Origin: Alphaproteobacteria bacterium UBA6178
Lineage (GTDB): Bacteria; Pseudomonadota; Alphaproteobacteria; Rickettsiales; UBA3002
Assembly: GCA_002422205.1 (NCBI GenBank)
Contig: DITS01000002.1
Location: 10,897 to 28,745, forward strand
DNA length: 17,849 nt
Direction: 5' to 3'
Both the position numbers and the translations under genes were made by a program. Below the pieces are notes generated by a model. The model saw only the letters and a program-made list of their open reading frames with translations, was not told the DNA's origin and searched no databases. Positions 1-6,963 of this stretch are shown piece after piece (the stretch's first letter is position 1; each line of letters starts with the position of its first letter).

Positions 1-133
1 TGCTGTCCATGGCGCGTTCGGCGACGGCCTGGTTGTCGCGGAAAGACCCCGACTGTTTCAGAAGCTCATCAACGAGCGTGGTTTTGCCATGGTCAACGTG
101 CGCGATGATGGCGATATTGCGGATGTCTGTCAT
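1..133 (-). CDS. typA: TypA/BipA translational GTPase, N-terminal fragment
   Basis: Reverse-strand reading from the ATG at 133 gives about 44 residues beginning MTDIRNIAIIAHVDHGKTT, and the frame stays open to the window edge. The G1/P-loop segment AHVDHGKTT is that of translation-factor GTPases. The following LVDELLKQSG and the NQAVAERAMDS segment are typical of TypA/BipA rather than LepA, EF-Tu or IF-2. TypA is a ribosome-associated GTPase involved in stress adaptation and 50S assembly. Only the first 44 of roughly 600 expected residues are here, so domains II to V cannot be checked. A plausible promoter lies just upstream at 165-193. Confidence 0.88.
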   Translation of the reverse strand, partial: MTDIRNIAIIAHVDHGKTTLVDELLKQSGSFRDNQAVAERAMDS

Positions 134-164
134 AAAATTCCAAATGCTAAAAAGTTGAGGCCGC

Positions 165-193
165 TATATATAGTGTTGCGCTGCAATAAGCAA
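165..193 (-). promoter_or_regulatory. Probable typA promoter
   Basis: On the minus strand there is a -35 like TTGCTT (188-193), a 17-base spacer and a -10 like TATATA (165-170). Transcription would begin near 158 and leave a leader of about 25 bases before the typA ATG at 133. The match is seen in sequence; its use is inferred. Confidence 0.4.
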
Positions 194-253
194 TAGAAGA
201 GTCGGGATTTTATGTTACAAATGCGTGACGTAACCCCCAAAGTGGAGCGCATT

Positions 254-604
254 ATGCAAAGTCTGCCAATCCCTGTGGCCACGGTTGGCCTGTTATTGCT
301 GTCGAATATCTTCATGACCTTTGCCTGGTATGGGCATCTGAAATTCAAATCGGCGCCCTTGATTGCGGTGATTTTCATCAGCTGGGGCATCGCGTTTTTT
401 GAATATTGCCTGCAAGTGCCTGCCAACCGCATGGGGCACGGCTATTTTAATGCCGCGCAGCTTAAAACCATTCAGGAGATTCTGACGCTGGGCGTGTTTG
501 TGATTTTTTCGGTTTTTTATCTGGGCGAGCCGGTGAAATGGAATCATTTGGTGGGGTTCGCGCTGATTGTGCTGGCGGCGTTTTTCATTTTTCATGAGTG
601 GTGA
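254..604 (+). CDS. DUF486 (DMT family) small membrane protein
   Basis: Protein of 116 residues, almost entirely hydrophobic, with four likely membrane helices. The start at 254 is preferred over the upstream ATG at 212 because GGAG sits at 244-247, six bases before it, and because family members begin close to the PIPVATVGLLLLSNIFMTFAW segment. That segment, together with the polar AWYGHLKFK stretch and the EYCLQVPANRMG loop, is characteristic of the DUF486 family, distantly related to small drug/metabolite transporters. The substrate is unknown. It stands alone between typA (divergent) and chrA. Its stop codon TGA is the first unit of a TGAGGGG heptamer repeat that runs into the intergenic region. 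Confidence 0.85.
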   Translation: MQSLPIPVATVGLLLLSNIFMTFAWYGHLKFKSAPLIAVIFISWGIAFFEYCLQVPANRMGHGYFNAAQLKTIQEILTLGVFVIFSVFYLGEPVKWNHLVGFALIVLAAFFIFHEW

Positions 605-643
605 GGGGTGAGGGGTGAGGGGTGAGTGGTGGCTAGTGGCTAG
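602..643. repeat. Heptamer tandem repeats
   Basis: Three exact copies of TGAGGGG (602-622) plus a partial fourth are followed after a few bases by two exact copies of TGGCTAG (630-643). Because seven is not a multiple of three, each array puts a stop codon in every forward frame. No function is evident. Confidence 0.7.
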
Positions 644-648
644 TGAGG

Positions 649-676
649 TGTCACCCCGTCATGCGACGGGGTGACA
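649..676. repeat. TGTCA-bounded palindrome, single hairpin
   Basis: GTCACCCCGTC, an ATGC loop, then GACGGGGTGAC form an 11-base-pair perfect stem. The same unit occurs as the right half of the larger element at 1967-2048, so this is a dispersed repeat. There is no T-tract, so it is not a classical terminator, although it lies between DUF486 and chrA. Confidence 0.75.
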
Positions 677-743
677 GGGGGGCTTGATTAGCCTTGCATT
701 GATAGCGGTGGTGGCGTTTCATGTTTTTTGATGAAGGATGCGT

Positions 744-1886
744 ATGATTAGTTACCGTGAGATATTTTTAATGTTTTTGCGCTTTGGCTGCCTTGCATGG
801 GGCGGGCCGGTGGCGCAAATCGGCATGATTCATCAGGAAGTGGTGGTGCGGCGCGGCTGGGTGCCGGAAGAACAATTCCGCCGCACACTGGCCCTGTATC
901 AGGCCTTGCCCGGGCCTGAGGCGCATGAATTATGCGTGTATTTTGGCATGACGCAGCGCGGGCGCTGGGGCGGCTTGCTGGCGGGGCTGGGCTTTATGCT
1001 GCCCGGACTAGTGCTGATGCTGGCGCTGTCCTGGGCTTATATGAGCTGGGGTGCGCAGGCATTATTGCCGCTATTTGTGGGGTTGGCACCTGCGGTGGCT
1101 GCCATTGTGATTCGCGCCGCGCAACGTATTGCGCAACATAGCCTGCATAGCCGTCCCCTGTGGGGTTTGGCGGCGCTGTCGGTGGTGCTGACGATGCTGG
1201 GTGTGCATTTTTTATATCTGTTCGCGCTGAGTGCGGCTGCGCAGTCTTTATGGGCGGCAGGCCGCAGAATGGCGGCAATAATACTGCTGGCAGTGAGTGT
1301 GATAATAGTGTTGGCGTTATCGCCCATGTTTCCGGCGATGCCACTGCCCGATCATTGGGGGCAGGCAGGGTTATTTCTGGAAGGGCTGAAAGGCGGGTTA
1401 TTATCCTTCGGCGGGGCCTACACCATTTTGCCATTGTTTGAGCAAAGCATGGTGGGGACCTATCCGGCGATTACGCCGCAATCCTTTCTCGATGGCATTG
1501 CACTATCGAATGTGATTCCGGCTCCGACCGTGATTTTTGGCACCTATTTAGGGTTTCTGGCAGGCGGGTTTGGCGGGGCGATGTGGATGACACTGGGCAT
1601 TTTTCTGCCCGCCTTTGCTGTTACGCTGATTGGCCATCATGCGATGGAAAAACTGGTACATAATCCGGCGCTGCATGGGGCGCTGGATGGGGTGGCGGCG
1701 GCGGTGATCGGCCTGCTGGCAGTCACCGCTATGCAGATTCTGCTGATGAGTGTGACCACCCCGCACGCCGTGCTGATTTTTGCGCTGATGCTGATCGGGC
1801 TGTACCATTGGCATGCGCGCTATGCGATTCCGGCCATGCTGCTGGTTTGTGCCGTGCTGGGTTATGGATTGTCGGTGATGTTGTAA
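744..1886 (+). CDS. chrA: ChrA-type chromate transporter (CHR family)
   Basis: Two-domain CHR-family membrane protein of about 380 residues, the usual length for the long form, with ten or so hydrophobic segments. The N-terminal half has FGCLAWGGPVAQIGMIHQE and the LPGPEAHEL motif. The second half repeats the pattern as KGGLLSFGGAYTILPLFEQ and NVIPAPTVIFGTYLGFLAGG. ChrA members export chromate from the cytoplasm, with sulfate as a competing analogue. The ATG at 744 has AAGGA at 734-738 and is preferred to the ATG at 738, which has no ribosome site. No chrB or other chromate gene is adjacent, so the physiological substrate is uncertain. A palindrome-rich region follows. Confidence 0.88.
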   Translation: MISYREIFLMFLRFGCLAWGGPVAQIGMIHQEVVVRRGWVPEEQFRRTLALYQALPGPEAHELCVYFGMTQRGRWGGLLAGLGFMLPGLVLMLALSWAYMSWGAQALLPLFVGLAPAVAAIVIRAAQRIAQHSLHSRPLWGLAALSVVLTMLGVHFLYLFALSAAAQSLWAAGRRMAAIILLAVSVIIVLALSPMFPAMPLPDHWGQAGLFLEGLKGGLLSFGGAYTILPLFEQSMVGTYPAITPQSFLDGIALSNVIPAPTVIFGTYLGFLAGGFGGAMWMTLGIFLPAFAVTLIGHHAMEKLVHNPALHGALDGVAAAVIGLLAVTAMQILLMSVTTPHAVLIFALMLIGLYHWHARYAIPAMLLVCAVLGYGLSVML

Positions 1887-1905
1887 GTAAGAACCCTCAC
1901 CCCGA

Positions 1906-1926
1906 CCCTCTCCCTGAGGGAGAGGG
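1906..1926. repeat. Short perfect hairpin after chrA
   Basis: CCCTCTCCC, TGA, GGGAGAGGG form a nine-base-pair stem beginning 20 bases after the chrA stop. The flanking CCCTCACCCCGA is part of a widely dispersed bacterial intergenic repeat type. No T-tract follows on the plus strand, so any role as a terminator is weakly supported. Confidence 0.6.
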
Positions 1927-1966
1927 GGAAGGAAGAACCGCTTTGGCATCATTATTAAGAGATCCA

Positions 1967-2048
1967 GTTACTGTCACCCCGTGCTTGTCACGGGGTCTGG
2001 TCTGTGAAGGCAAGACCGGACCCCGTCATGCGACGGGGTGACAGTAAC
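1967..2048. repeat. 82-bp palindromic element with 16-bp terminal inverted repeats
   Basis: GTTACTGTCACCCCGT at 1967-1982 is the exact reverse complement of the sequence at 2033-2048. Inside it, 1990-2003 and 2013-2026 are complementary with one mismatch, so the whole element can fold as one long hairpin. It can also fold as two local hairpins (ACCCCGTG/CACGGGGT and ACCCCGTC/GACGGGGT). The right hairpin matches the solo copy at 649-676. No coding sequence is present, so if it is mobile it is a non-autonomous miniature element. Confidence 0.85.
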
Positions 2049-2058
2049 ATAAAGATGT

Positions 2059-2097
2059 TGTCACCCTGCACAGACATTTGCATCATGCAGCATGACA
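2059..2097. repeat. Imperfect TGTCA-bounded palindrome
   Basis: TGTCACCCTGCA at 2059-2070 pairs with TGCAGCATGACA at 2086-2097 except for two central positions. A run of T follows at 2099-2104, so on the plus strand it could act as a factor-independent terminator isolating the downstream Hsp20 promoter from read-through. Confidence 0.55.
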
Positions 2098-2113
2098 GTT
2101 TTTTAGTCTCCCT

Positions 2114-2146
2114 CCCTTGAAATTATTTTGCGTATTTACCACATAC
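2114..2146 (+). promoter_or_regulatory. Sigma32 (RpoH)-like heat-shock promoter
   Basis: CCCTTGAAA at 2114-2122 matches the RpoH -35 element. After 16 bases comes CCACATAC at 2139-2146, close to the CCCCATNT -10 element. The predicted start is near 2152, exactly where the first hairpin of the leader begins. Heat-shock sigma control of Hsp20 genes is established in proteobacteria; its use here is inferred from the match and position. Confidence 0.65.
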
Positions 2147-2151
2147 ATAGC

Positions 2152-2222
2152 GTGAGTTGCCGCAACGGGACTCGCACTAGTTTTGAACCATAATTTTGCT
2201 TAATTGATAAGGAGATTAGTCT
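2152..2222 (+). promoter_or_regulatory. ROSE-like RNA thermometer in the hsp20 leader
   Basis: The leader folds into two hairpins. The first pairs GUGAGU (2152-2157) with ACUCGC (2170-2175), with an inner CCG/CGG stem (2160-2162 and 2166-2168) around a CAA loop. The second pairs UUGCU (2196-2200) with the Shine-Dalgarno AGGAG (2210-2214), extended by UA/UA, around a five-base loop. Pairing UUGCU with AGGAG leaves the G-opposite-G mismatch that defines ROSE elements, which block the ribosome site at low temperature and melt on heating. The position directly before an Hsp20 start codon is where ROSE elements occur. Confidence 0.75.
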
Positions 2223-2705
2223 ATGAATACGAATGCTTTAACCCTATCCCCGCTGTTCCGCCAATCGATTGGCTTTGACCGTTTTAATGACCTGTTTGAA
2301 GCGGCGCTGAAAGGTGACGAACGCGTGGAAGCCTATCCGCCCTATAATATCGAAAAACTGGGCGAAGATAATTACCGGATTACGATGGCCGTTGCCGGAT
2401 TTTCCGATGCCGACCTGACCATCACCGCGCAGGGCAATGCTTTAAGCGTGGCAGGCCGGATTGAACAAAAAACCGAAAAAGACGGTGTGGAATATCTGCA
2501 TCGTGGCATTGCGACACGCGCGTTTGAGCGCAAATTCAGCCTTGCTGATCATGTGAAGGTGACCGGTGCGGCGCTCGATCATGGGTTGCTGCAAATCGAG
2601 CTGATGCGCGAAGTGCCCGAAGCCAACAAACCGCGCATGATCGAGATAGCGACAGGTGCGGCGCAGAAAAAAGGAAAAATGATCGAAGGAAAAGCGTCCA
2701 AATAA
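2223..2705 (+). CDS. Small heat-shock protein, Hsp20/IbpA family
   Basis: Protein of 160 residues with an alpha-crystallin domain at about residues 37-130. The N-terminal segment SIGFDRFNDLFEAAL, followed by YPPYNIEKLGEDNYRITMAVAGF, is the IbpA/class A bacterial Hsp20 pattern. A GLLQIEL strand near residue 120 and a C-terminal IEI tripeptide (the I-x-I assembly motif) are visible. It is an ATP-independent cytoplasmic holdase that keeps unfolding proteins soluble for DnaK and ClpB. The start is fixed by AAGGAG at 2209-2214. Expression is probably controlled twice, by a sigma32-like promoter and by a ROSE-like leader. It is monocistronic, with a strong terminator at 2774-2808. Confidence 0.95.
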   Translation: MNTNALTLSPLFRQSIGFDRFNDLFEAALKGDERVEAYPPYNIEKLGEDNYRITMAVAGFSDADLTITAQGNALSVAGRIEQKTEKDGVEYLHRGIATRAFERKFSLADHVKVTGAALDHGLLQIELMREVPEANKPRMIEIATGAAQKKGKMIEGKASK

Positions 2706-2773
2706 CGTATCACTGATGAACATGCATGATGAGAGTCATGCATCAGGAAGTCCTAAGTTGCTCCCAAGCAATG

Positions 2774-2808
2774 GGGGGAGAGCAGTGTGCCGCTCTCCCC
2801 CGTTTTTT
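2774..2808 (+). terminator. Factor-independent terminator after hsp20
   Basis: GGGGGAGAGC at 2774-2783 pairs perfectly with 2792-2801 around an eight-base loop, and a G then six T residues follow (2803-2808). The minus-strand gene ending at 2811 is convergent, but the hairpin lacks a T-tract in that direction, so it probably serves only hsp20. Confidence 0.9.
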
Positions 2809-2810
2809 GG

Positions 2811-4574
2811 TTAGCGAGAAACATCGCGGCTATAAACCGGATCAACGCGTCCGACATAGTAAATATTTTTGTTTGCAGTGGGACCCCTGTCATCTTTGTC
2901 CTTGGCAATGTTGGTTACCATGGATTCAAAGGCCTCGACCTCTGCTAGCATTTCGGTTTGCTCTTGTGGTGACGCGGCATGATCTGCCACCCATTCGCGC
3001 ATCATGGCGCTGGTAAGGCTGGAGGAGTGATAGCGCTCTGTGGCACCAGACAAAGTTGAAGGAAGAAGCTCATTCGGTTGATAGTGCGTTTTAAGCCCCA
3101 TCAATATAGTTGCGATATCATCATTCGTTAAAGAGTAAGGATTGGCTTGAACTGTAGCATTGAGCTGTGGATGGCGTTCAATTTCTTTAATCACGGCGTA
3201 AATTACTGCCGTGACGCCAAGTAAGCTAAAACTAATATTACTGCTTGCATCATTATAACTGCGTAGCTCGATACGTGCGGTGGCGCCATTATTTCTCCCT
3301 TTGGTTTTTATATTTTGCTTTGCAGGGTTTGTATGATTGGCGACTACATTCAGAAATTTACTATTGCCGGTTGCAAGTAGCGTATCATTTGGCAGAAAGG
3401 CTTTAAAAGCCTCAGTCAATAAATCATGCCAGCCATCATTATGCGCTAAATTATTGGCTGCAAAATATTTGTCTGAGTGATTATTTGCATCCTTTCTACG
3501 GAACATAGCGTCCTGAAATAAGCGCATATTGTCATAGTTTTTTTCCGGGCTTTTGCGCCGCTGTAGCGAGACGGATACATGCTCACCACAATTGGCTTTT
3601 TCATTGCCAAAATAGGCATTAAAACTGTGCGATGCATGTTGTTGCAGATAAGCACCCAGTGCGCTGCGCGGCACGTCCACTGGCTGATCATCGGATTTTA
3701 GTCCAACTAGATTAGCATATAATGCACTAAAATCGTAAGAGGCTTCGACCAGCATTTGCTTAATGCTATTGACACTGTGCGCTGTTTCTAATGGGGAGGA
3801 TGCACGTGTGCAAATTTCCAACTCATCTTTTGTATCCACATAAATACGACCATTATAAGTGAAATCATTCTCTAGTTTTCCATCGTTGGGTCCCATAGCG
3901 ATCTCGGGGTCATGCGCTTGCATTAATGTATCCAGAAATAAATGTTTGTATTGATTATAACGCGTTCGCAATGCCGGATTGAATGGAGCAGGCAGATGGG
4001 TTGAGTCCTCTAAAAATTTTATTGTGGAATCGGTGTGAAATAATCGCTCTTTGGTAATCCAGCCCTTCTGCTGCAATATCTCTTGGGTGTTCTGTAATGT
4101 ATGTAGCATGGTTTGGATTGACTCGGGCGTAGTGGCTAAACGTCGCAACGAATGTTTAATGCTGAAGGGTTCGTTTGGTGCCTGCGGAGCATCACTCAGC
4201 AACAGTGGCGTGGCGGCAAACGCATCGGCTGCAGCGCGCACGGCAGGCTGATAATGGACATAGCCATCATAATAGGTGACGAGTTTGCGTAAGATAGCGA
4301 CGATTTCTTTTGAATTGGTGCGCCCTTCAATCACCGCATTGACCTCGACACCGCATACGGGCATATAGCCTTTTTGCATCAGATCGTCGGTGAAGCGTTG
4401 CAAAAAACGATTGGCGATAGCGGTCGCTTTTGCTTCCTCGCTGTCGGGATGCGCCCACGGATTATACGCCCAGTTGGCGAAGGATTTTTGTGTTGCCAAT
4501 ACATCCGCAAGGGCTTGTTCACGCGCGGCAGGCGGCGGGGGAGGGGTTGGGCTGCTATCGGGTGGCGTATCCAT
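2811..4574 (-). CDS. Unknown protein with glutamine-synthetase-like catalytic segments
   Basis: Protein of 587 residues from the ATG at 4574; the frame stays open upstream to about 4820 only because it crosses a palindrome cluster, so the shorter start is preferred. The ribosome site is weak (GAAAG). Residues 1-15 are proline-rich, and no signal peptide or membrane helix is evident. I do not recognise the family, but ordered segments recall the glutamine synthetase/glutamate-cysteine ligase fold. They are CGVEVNAVIEG (74-84), DELEICTRASSPLETAHSVN (250-269), CGEHVSVSLQRR (329-340, like the GS loop with its histidine) and ARIELRSYNDASSNISFSLL (433-452, like RIExRxxDxSANPYLA). The first ExE of GS reads EVN here. 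A carboxylate-amine ligase role is inference. The gene is visibly more AT-rich than its neighbours, suggesting transfer. Confidence 0.7.
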   Translation of the reverse strand: MDTPPDSSPTPPPPPAAREQALADVLATQKSFANWAYNPWAHPDSEEAKATAIANRFLQRFTDDLMQKGYMPVCGVEVNAVIEGRTNSKEIVAILRKLVTYYDGYVHYQPAVRAAADAFAATPLLLSDAPQAPNEPFSIKHSLRRLATTPESIQTMLHTLQNTQEILQQKGWITKERLFHTDSTIKFLEDSTHLPAPFNPALRTRYNQYKHLFLDTLMQAHDPEIAMGPNDGKLENDFTYNGRIYVDTKDELEICTRASSPLETAHSVNSIKQMLVEASYDFSALYANLVGLKSDDQPVDVPRSALGAYLQQHASHSFNAYFGNEKANCGEHVSVSLQRRKSPEKNYDNMRLFQDAMFRRKDANNHSDKYFAANNLAHNDGWHDLLTEAFKAFLPNDTLLATGNSKFLNVVANHTNPAKQNIKTKGRNNGATARIELRSYNDASSNISFSLLGVTAVIYAVIKEIERHPQLNATVQANPYSLTNDDIATILMGLKTHYQPNELLPSTLSGATERYHSSSLTSAMMREWVADHAASPQEQTEMLAEVEAFESMVTNIAKDKDDRGPTANKNIYYVGRVDPVYSRDVSR

Positions 4575-4598
4575 GCATTTACTTTCAAAAAAGGGTGC

Positions 4599-4624
4599 TT
4601 CGGGAACCCGGAGGTTCCCGAAGC
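4599..4624. repeat. Perfect 11-bp stem palindrome, terminator-like on minus strand
   Basis: CTTCGGGAACC, a CGGA loop and GGTTCCCGAAG form a perfect stem with a UCCG tetraloop on the minus strand. On that strand CACCC and then six T residues follow, giving the look of a factor-independent terminator about 15 bases before the ATG of the unknown gene at 4574. It may shut off read-through from upstream or be part of a repeat unit. Confidence 0.65.
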
Positions 4625-4630
4625 GAGAGG

Positions 4631-4762
4631 CGAGATCGCTACGCGGGCGTAGCGACTTCGCCAAGACTGGTCCTCGTCGCCGACTCCCTTTGGAGGGGGG
4701 CGACAAGAACGGGAGGTGCTCCGCTGCGTTCCGTTCCCCCCAACTGAGCGAAGGAGAGAACA
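4631..4762. repeat. Compound palindromic repeat block
   Basis: A hairpin CGCTACGC/GCGTAGCG near 4637-4655 is nested in GCGAGAT and CTTCGC flanks. It is followed by a CTCCCTTTGGAG hairpin and by a GC-rich stretch ending in CAACTGAGCGAAGGAGAG. The minus-strand frame of the neighbouring gene runs through all of it without a stop, giving an arginine- and proline-rich sequence unlike a conserved protein. I read it as a dispersed intergenic repeat. Confidence 0.5.
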
Positions 4763-5050
4763 GAGATGGGAGCTGCCGTTGCGGCGACACGAGATTCAAG
4801 GCTGGACATAGCGAAGACACCTCATGAAAGAGACATGCTAACCGAAATGGAAAGCATGGTTGAGTTCAAAGTTGAACAAAACGGGGCGAGTGTAGGAAAA
4901 TGGGCGGGGGCGTCCAGCAAAAGTGTTAATAAAGGGTTAAATTTCATCGAACTGTCATAATAGTTAAGGCTGCAGATGAGGCTAAGACGGGCTCAGACCA
5001 TGCAATAAAACCACTAGTCCCCTTATATATTTCAGGCTAGTTTAGCGGCG

Positions 5051-6199
5051 ATGAGTGAGCAGAAATCAGAGCAGCAAGAGCCGGCGGGGCGGCTGAGTGA
5101 GGCAGGCAAAGGCAAGGCCAGCCTCGTCTTATCGGGGGCGTGGGTGGTGGCGCGCGCCGGTGCGGCGCATGAGGCGTTGCAAAAAGTGGAGTGGCCCACG
5201 GGCGAGCTGGAAGTCGACGGCAGCGATATTACCGCGCTTGACCCTTCGGGCGCTTGGCTGCTGGTGGAAGCCCTGCGCGCAGCTGAAAAAGCTGGCGCAT
5301 CAGTAACGCTGGCGGGTATGAGCGAGCGCCATGCGCGGCTGCTCGAGCTGGTCGATGAGATTGAGCATGAGGCGAATCAGCCGAACCCCTGCGCGGCGCC
5401 GCTACCGTCCTTTTTTATCCGCCTAGGCAAATCGAGCGTTGGCGTGCGGCGTGAGGCCGGATTGTTTTTCACCTTCTTCGGCATGTGCTGCGCCACTTTT
5501 GCCCGCATGGTGATGCGACCGCATCAGTTCCGCCTGCGCAGCACCGTCTATCATGCCTATGAAATCGGCATCCGCGCCGTGCCGATTGTAGCGCTGATGG
5601 CGTTTTTGATTGCGATTGTGCTGGGCTATCAGGGCGCGACGCAGCTGGAAAAATTCGGCGCGACGGTGTTTACCGTTGATCTGGTGGCCATCTCGGTCTT
5701 TCGTGAAATGGGCGTGCTGATTACCGCGATTATGGTGGCGGGGCGATCGGGTAGCGCCTTTGCCGCGCAAATCGGCGTGATGCAGGTGAATGAAGAGGTG
5801 GATGCGATTCGCTCAATCGGGCTCGACCCATTTGAACTGCTGGTGTTGCCGCGCCTGCTGGCCATTATTATTGTGCTGCCAATGCTGACGTTTATTGCCA
5901 ATATGTCGGGGCTGATGGGAAACTGGTTTGTCGCCAGCATGCAACTCGATATGTCATGGCTGCAATTTATCAGCCGCGTGCAGGTGGCGGTGACGCCGAC
6001 TGTGCTGCTGATCGGACTGGGTAAAGCGCCGGTATTCGCGCTGCTGATCGGCATGGTGGGTTGCATGCAGGGCATGCTGGTGAAAGGATCAGCGGCGGAT
6101 GTGGGACGGCGCACGACCATAGCGGTGGTGCAATCGATTTTTCTGGTGATTTTAGCCGATGCCGCCTTCTCGGTGCTGTTTACGATGATGGGGATTTGA
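5051..6199 (+). CDS. mlaE: STAS-fused MlaE-type lipid ABC transporter permease
   Basis: Protein of 382 residues. Residues about 20-110 form a STAS domain (VDGSDITALDPSGAWLLVEALRAAEKAG), equivalent to the separate MlaB of E. coli. Residues about 140-382 are the MlaE/YrbE permease, recognisable from YEIGIRAVPIVALMAFLIAIV, the REMGVLITAIMVAGRSGSAF stretch and EEVDAIRSIGLDPFELLVLPR, with five or six membrane helices. It is the inner-membrane core of an MCE transporter that moves phospholipids between the membranes. It heads an operon: its stop overlaps the ATPase start in TGATG. The start codon has no clear Shine-Dalgarno. The symbol is by family analogy. Confidence 0.92.
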   Translation: MSEQKSEQQEPAGRLSEAGKGKASLVLSGAWVVARAGAAHEALQKVEWPTGELEVDGSDITALDPSGAWLLVEALRAAEKAGASVTLAGMSERHARLLELVDEIEHEANQPNPCAAPLPSFFIRLGKSSVGVRREAGLFFTFFGMCCATFARMVMRPHQFRLRSTVYHAYEIGIRAVPIVALMAFLIAIVLGYQGATQLEKFGATVFTVDLVAISVFREMGVLITAIMVAGRSGSAFAAQIGVMQVNEEVDAIRSIGLDPFELLVLPRLLAIIIVLPMLTFIANMSGLMGNWFVASMQLDMSWLQFISRVQVAVTPTVLLIGLGKAPVFALLIGMVGCMQGMLVKGSAADVGRRTTIAVVQSIFLVILADAAFSVLFTMMGI

Positions 6200-6963
6200 T
6201 GCAGGACAAAGCCATTATCGAGGTGAAAAACCTGACCAACCGCTTTGGTAGCCAGACCGTGCATGATGGGCTGGATTTATCAATCTATAGCGGCGAAGTT
6301 CTGGGCGTGGTGGGCGGCTCTGGCTCAGGAAAATCGGTGCTGATGCGCTCGATCATCGGCCTGCAAAAACCCACCGGTGGCGAAGTGTGGATTGAGGGCA
6401 AAGACATCACCAAAATGCGCAAACGCCAGCGGCTCGCCATGCAGCGGCTATGGGGCGTATTGTTTCAAAATGGCGCGTTATTTTCATCGCTGAATGTGCG
6501 CGACAATGTGGCCTTGCCGATTCGTGAATTCTCCGACGCCAGCGACAAACAGGCACAGGAGCTGGCTGAAATGAAAATCGAGCTGGTGGGCCTGCCAGCC
6601 GTAGCCCGTGATAAATTCCCATCCGAATTATCCGGCGGCATGGTGAAACGTGCGGCGCTGGCCCGGGCGCTGGCACTCGACCCGCAATTGCTGTTTCTGG
6701 ATGAGCCAACAGCAGGGCTTGACCCCATCGGCGCGGCGGCGTTTGATACGCTGATTAAGGATTTAGCGCGTAACCTGCAACTGGGCGTTTTTATGATTAC
6801 CCATGATATGGATAGTTTATTTACCATCTGTGACCGGGTGGCGGTGTTGGTGGACAAGACAGTAAAAGTAGGTACGCTAGAGCAATTGCTGGCGGACGAG
6901 CATCCGTGGATTCATGATTATTTCCATGGGCCGCGTGCCCGCGCAGCACAGAAAGGGGCGTGA
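6199..6963 (+). CDS. mlaF: MlaF-type ABC transporter ATPase
   Basis: ATPase of 254 residues. Walker A is GGSGSGKS (39-46), the signature is LSGGM (144-148) followed by VKRAALARALAL, Walker B is LLFLDEP (164-170) with the D-loop TAGLDP, and the switch histidine is in MITHDMDSLF (H202). LSGGM in place of LSGGQ is usual for the MlaF/Mkl/Ttg2A group. It energises the MlaE permease. The start is the ATG in the TGATG overlap with the permease gene; an in-frame upstream ATG at 6061 lies inside mlaE and would add 46 unrelated residues. The stop overlaps the MCE gene in the same TGATG manner, indicating translational coupling. Confidence 0.94.
   Translation: MQDKAIIEVKNLTNRFGSQTVHDGLDLSIYSGEVLGVVGGSGSGKSVLMRSIIGLQKPTGGEVWIEGKDITKMRKRQRLAMQRLWGVLFQNGALFSSLNVRDNVALPIREFSDASDKQAQELAEMKIELVGLPAVARDKFPSELSGGMVKRAALARALALDPQLLFLDEPTAGLDPIGAAAFDTLIKDLARNLQLGVFMITHDMDSLFTICDRVAVLVDKTVKVGTLEQLLADEHPWIHDYFHGPRARAAQKGA

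Larger units (their letters stand above)
4575..5050. other. Gene-free stretch with a palindrome cluster
   Basis: The part up to about 4760 is built of palindromes listed separately. The remainder to 5050 is AT-richer and shows no convincing gene. A 64-codon forward frame at 4766-4960 starts inside the repeat area and has no recognisable features. No strong promoter for the mla operon could be assigned by eye. Confidence 0.5.

Noticed and set aside
4575..4820. N-terminal extension of the GS-like protein (82 further codons in frame)
   Set aside because: It is the translation of palindromic repeats, rich in Arg, Pro and Ser with no domain character. The ATG at 4574 gives a more natural protein start.
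4766..4960. Forward 64-codon open frame
   Set aside because: It starts inside the repeat block and has no family features or neighbours to support it. It could be a small protein, but nothing in the sequence favours it.
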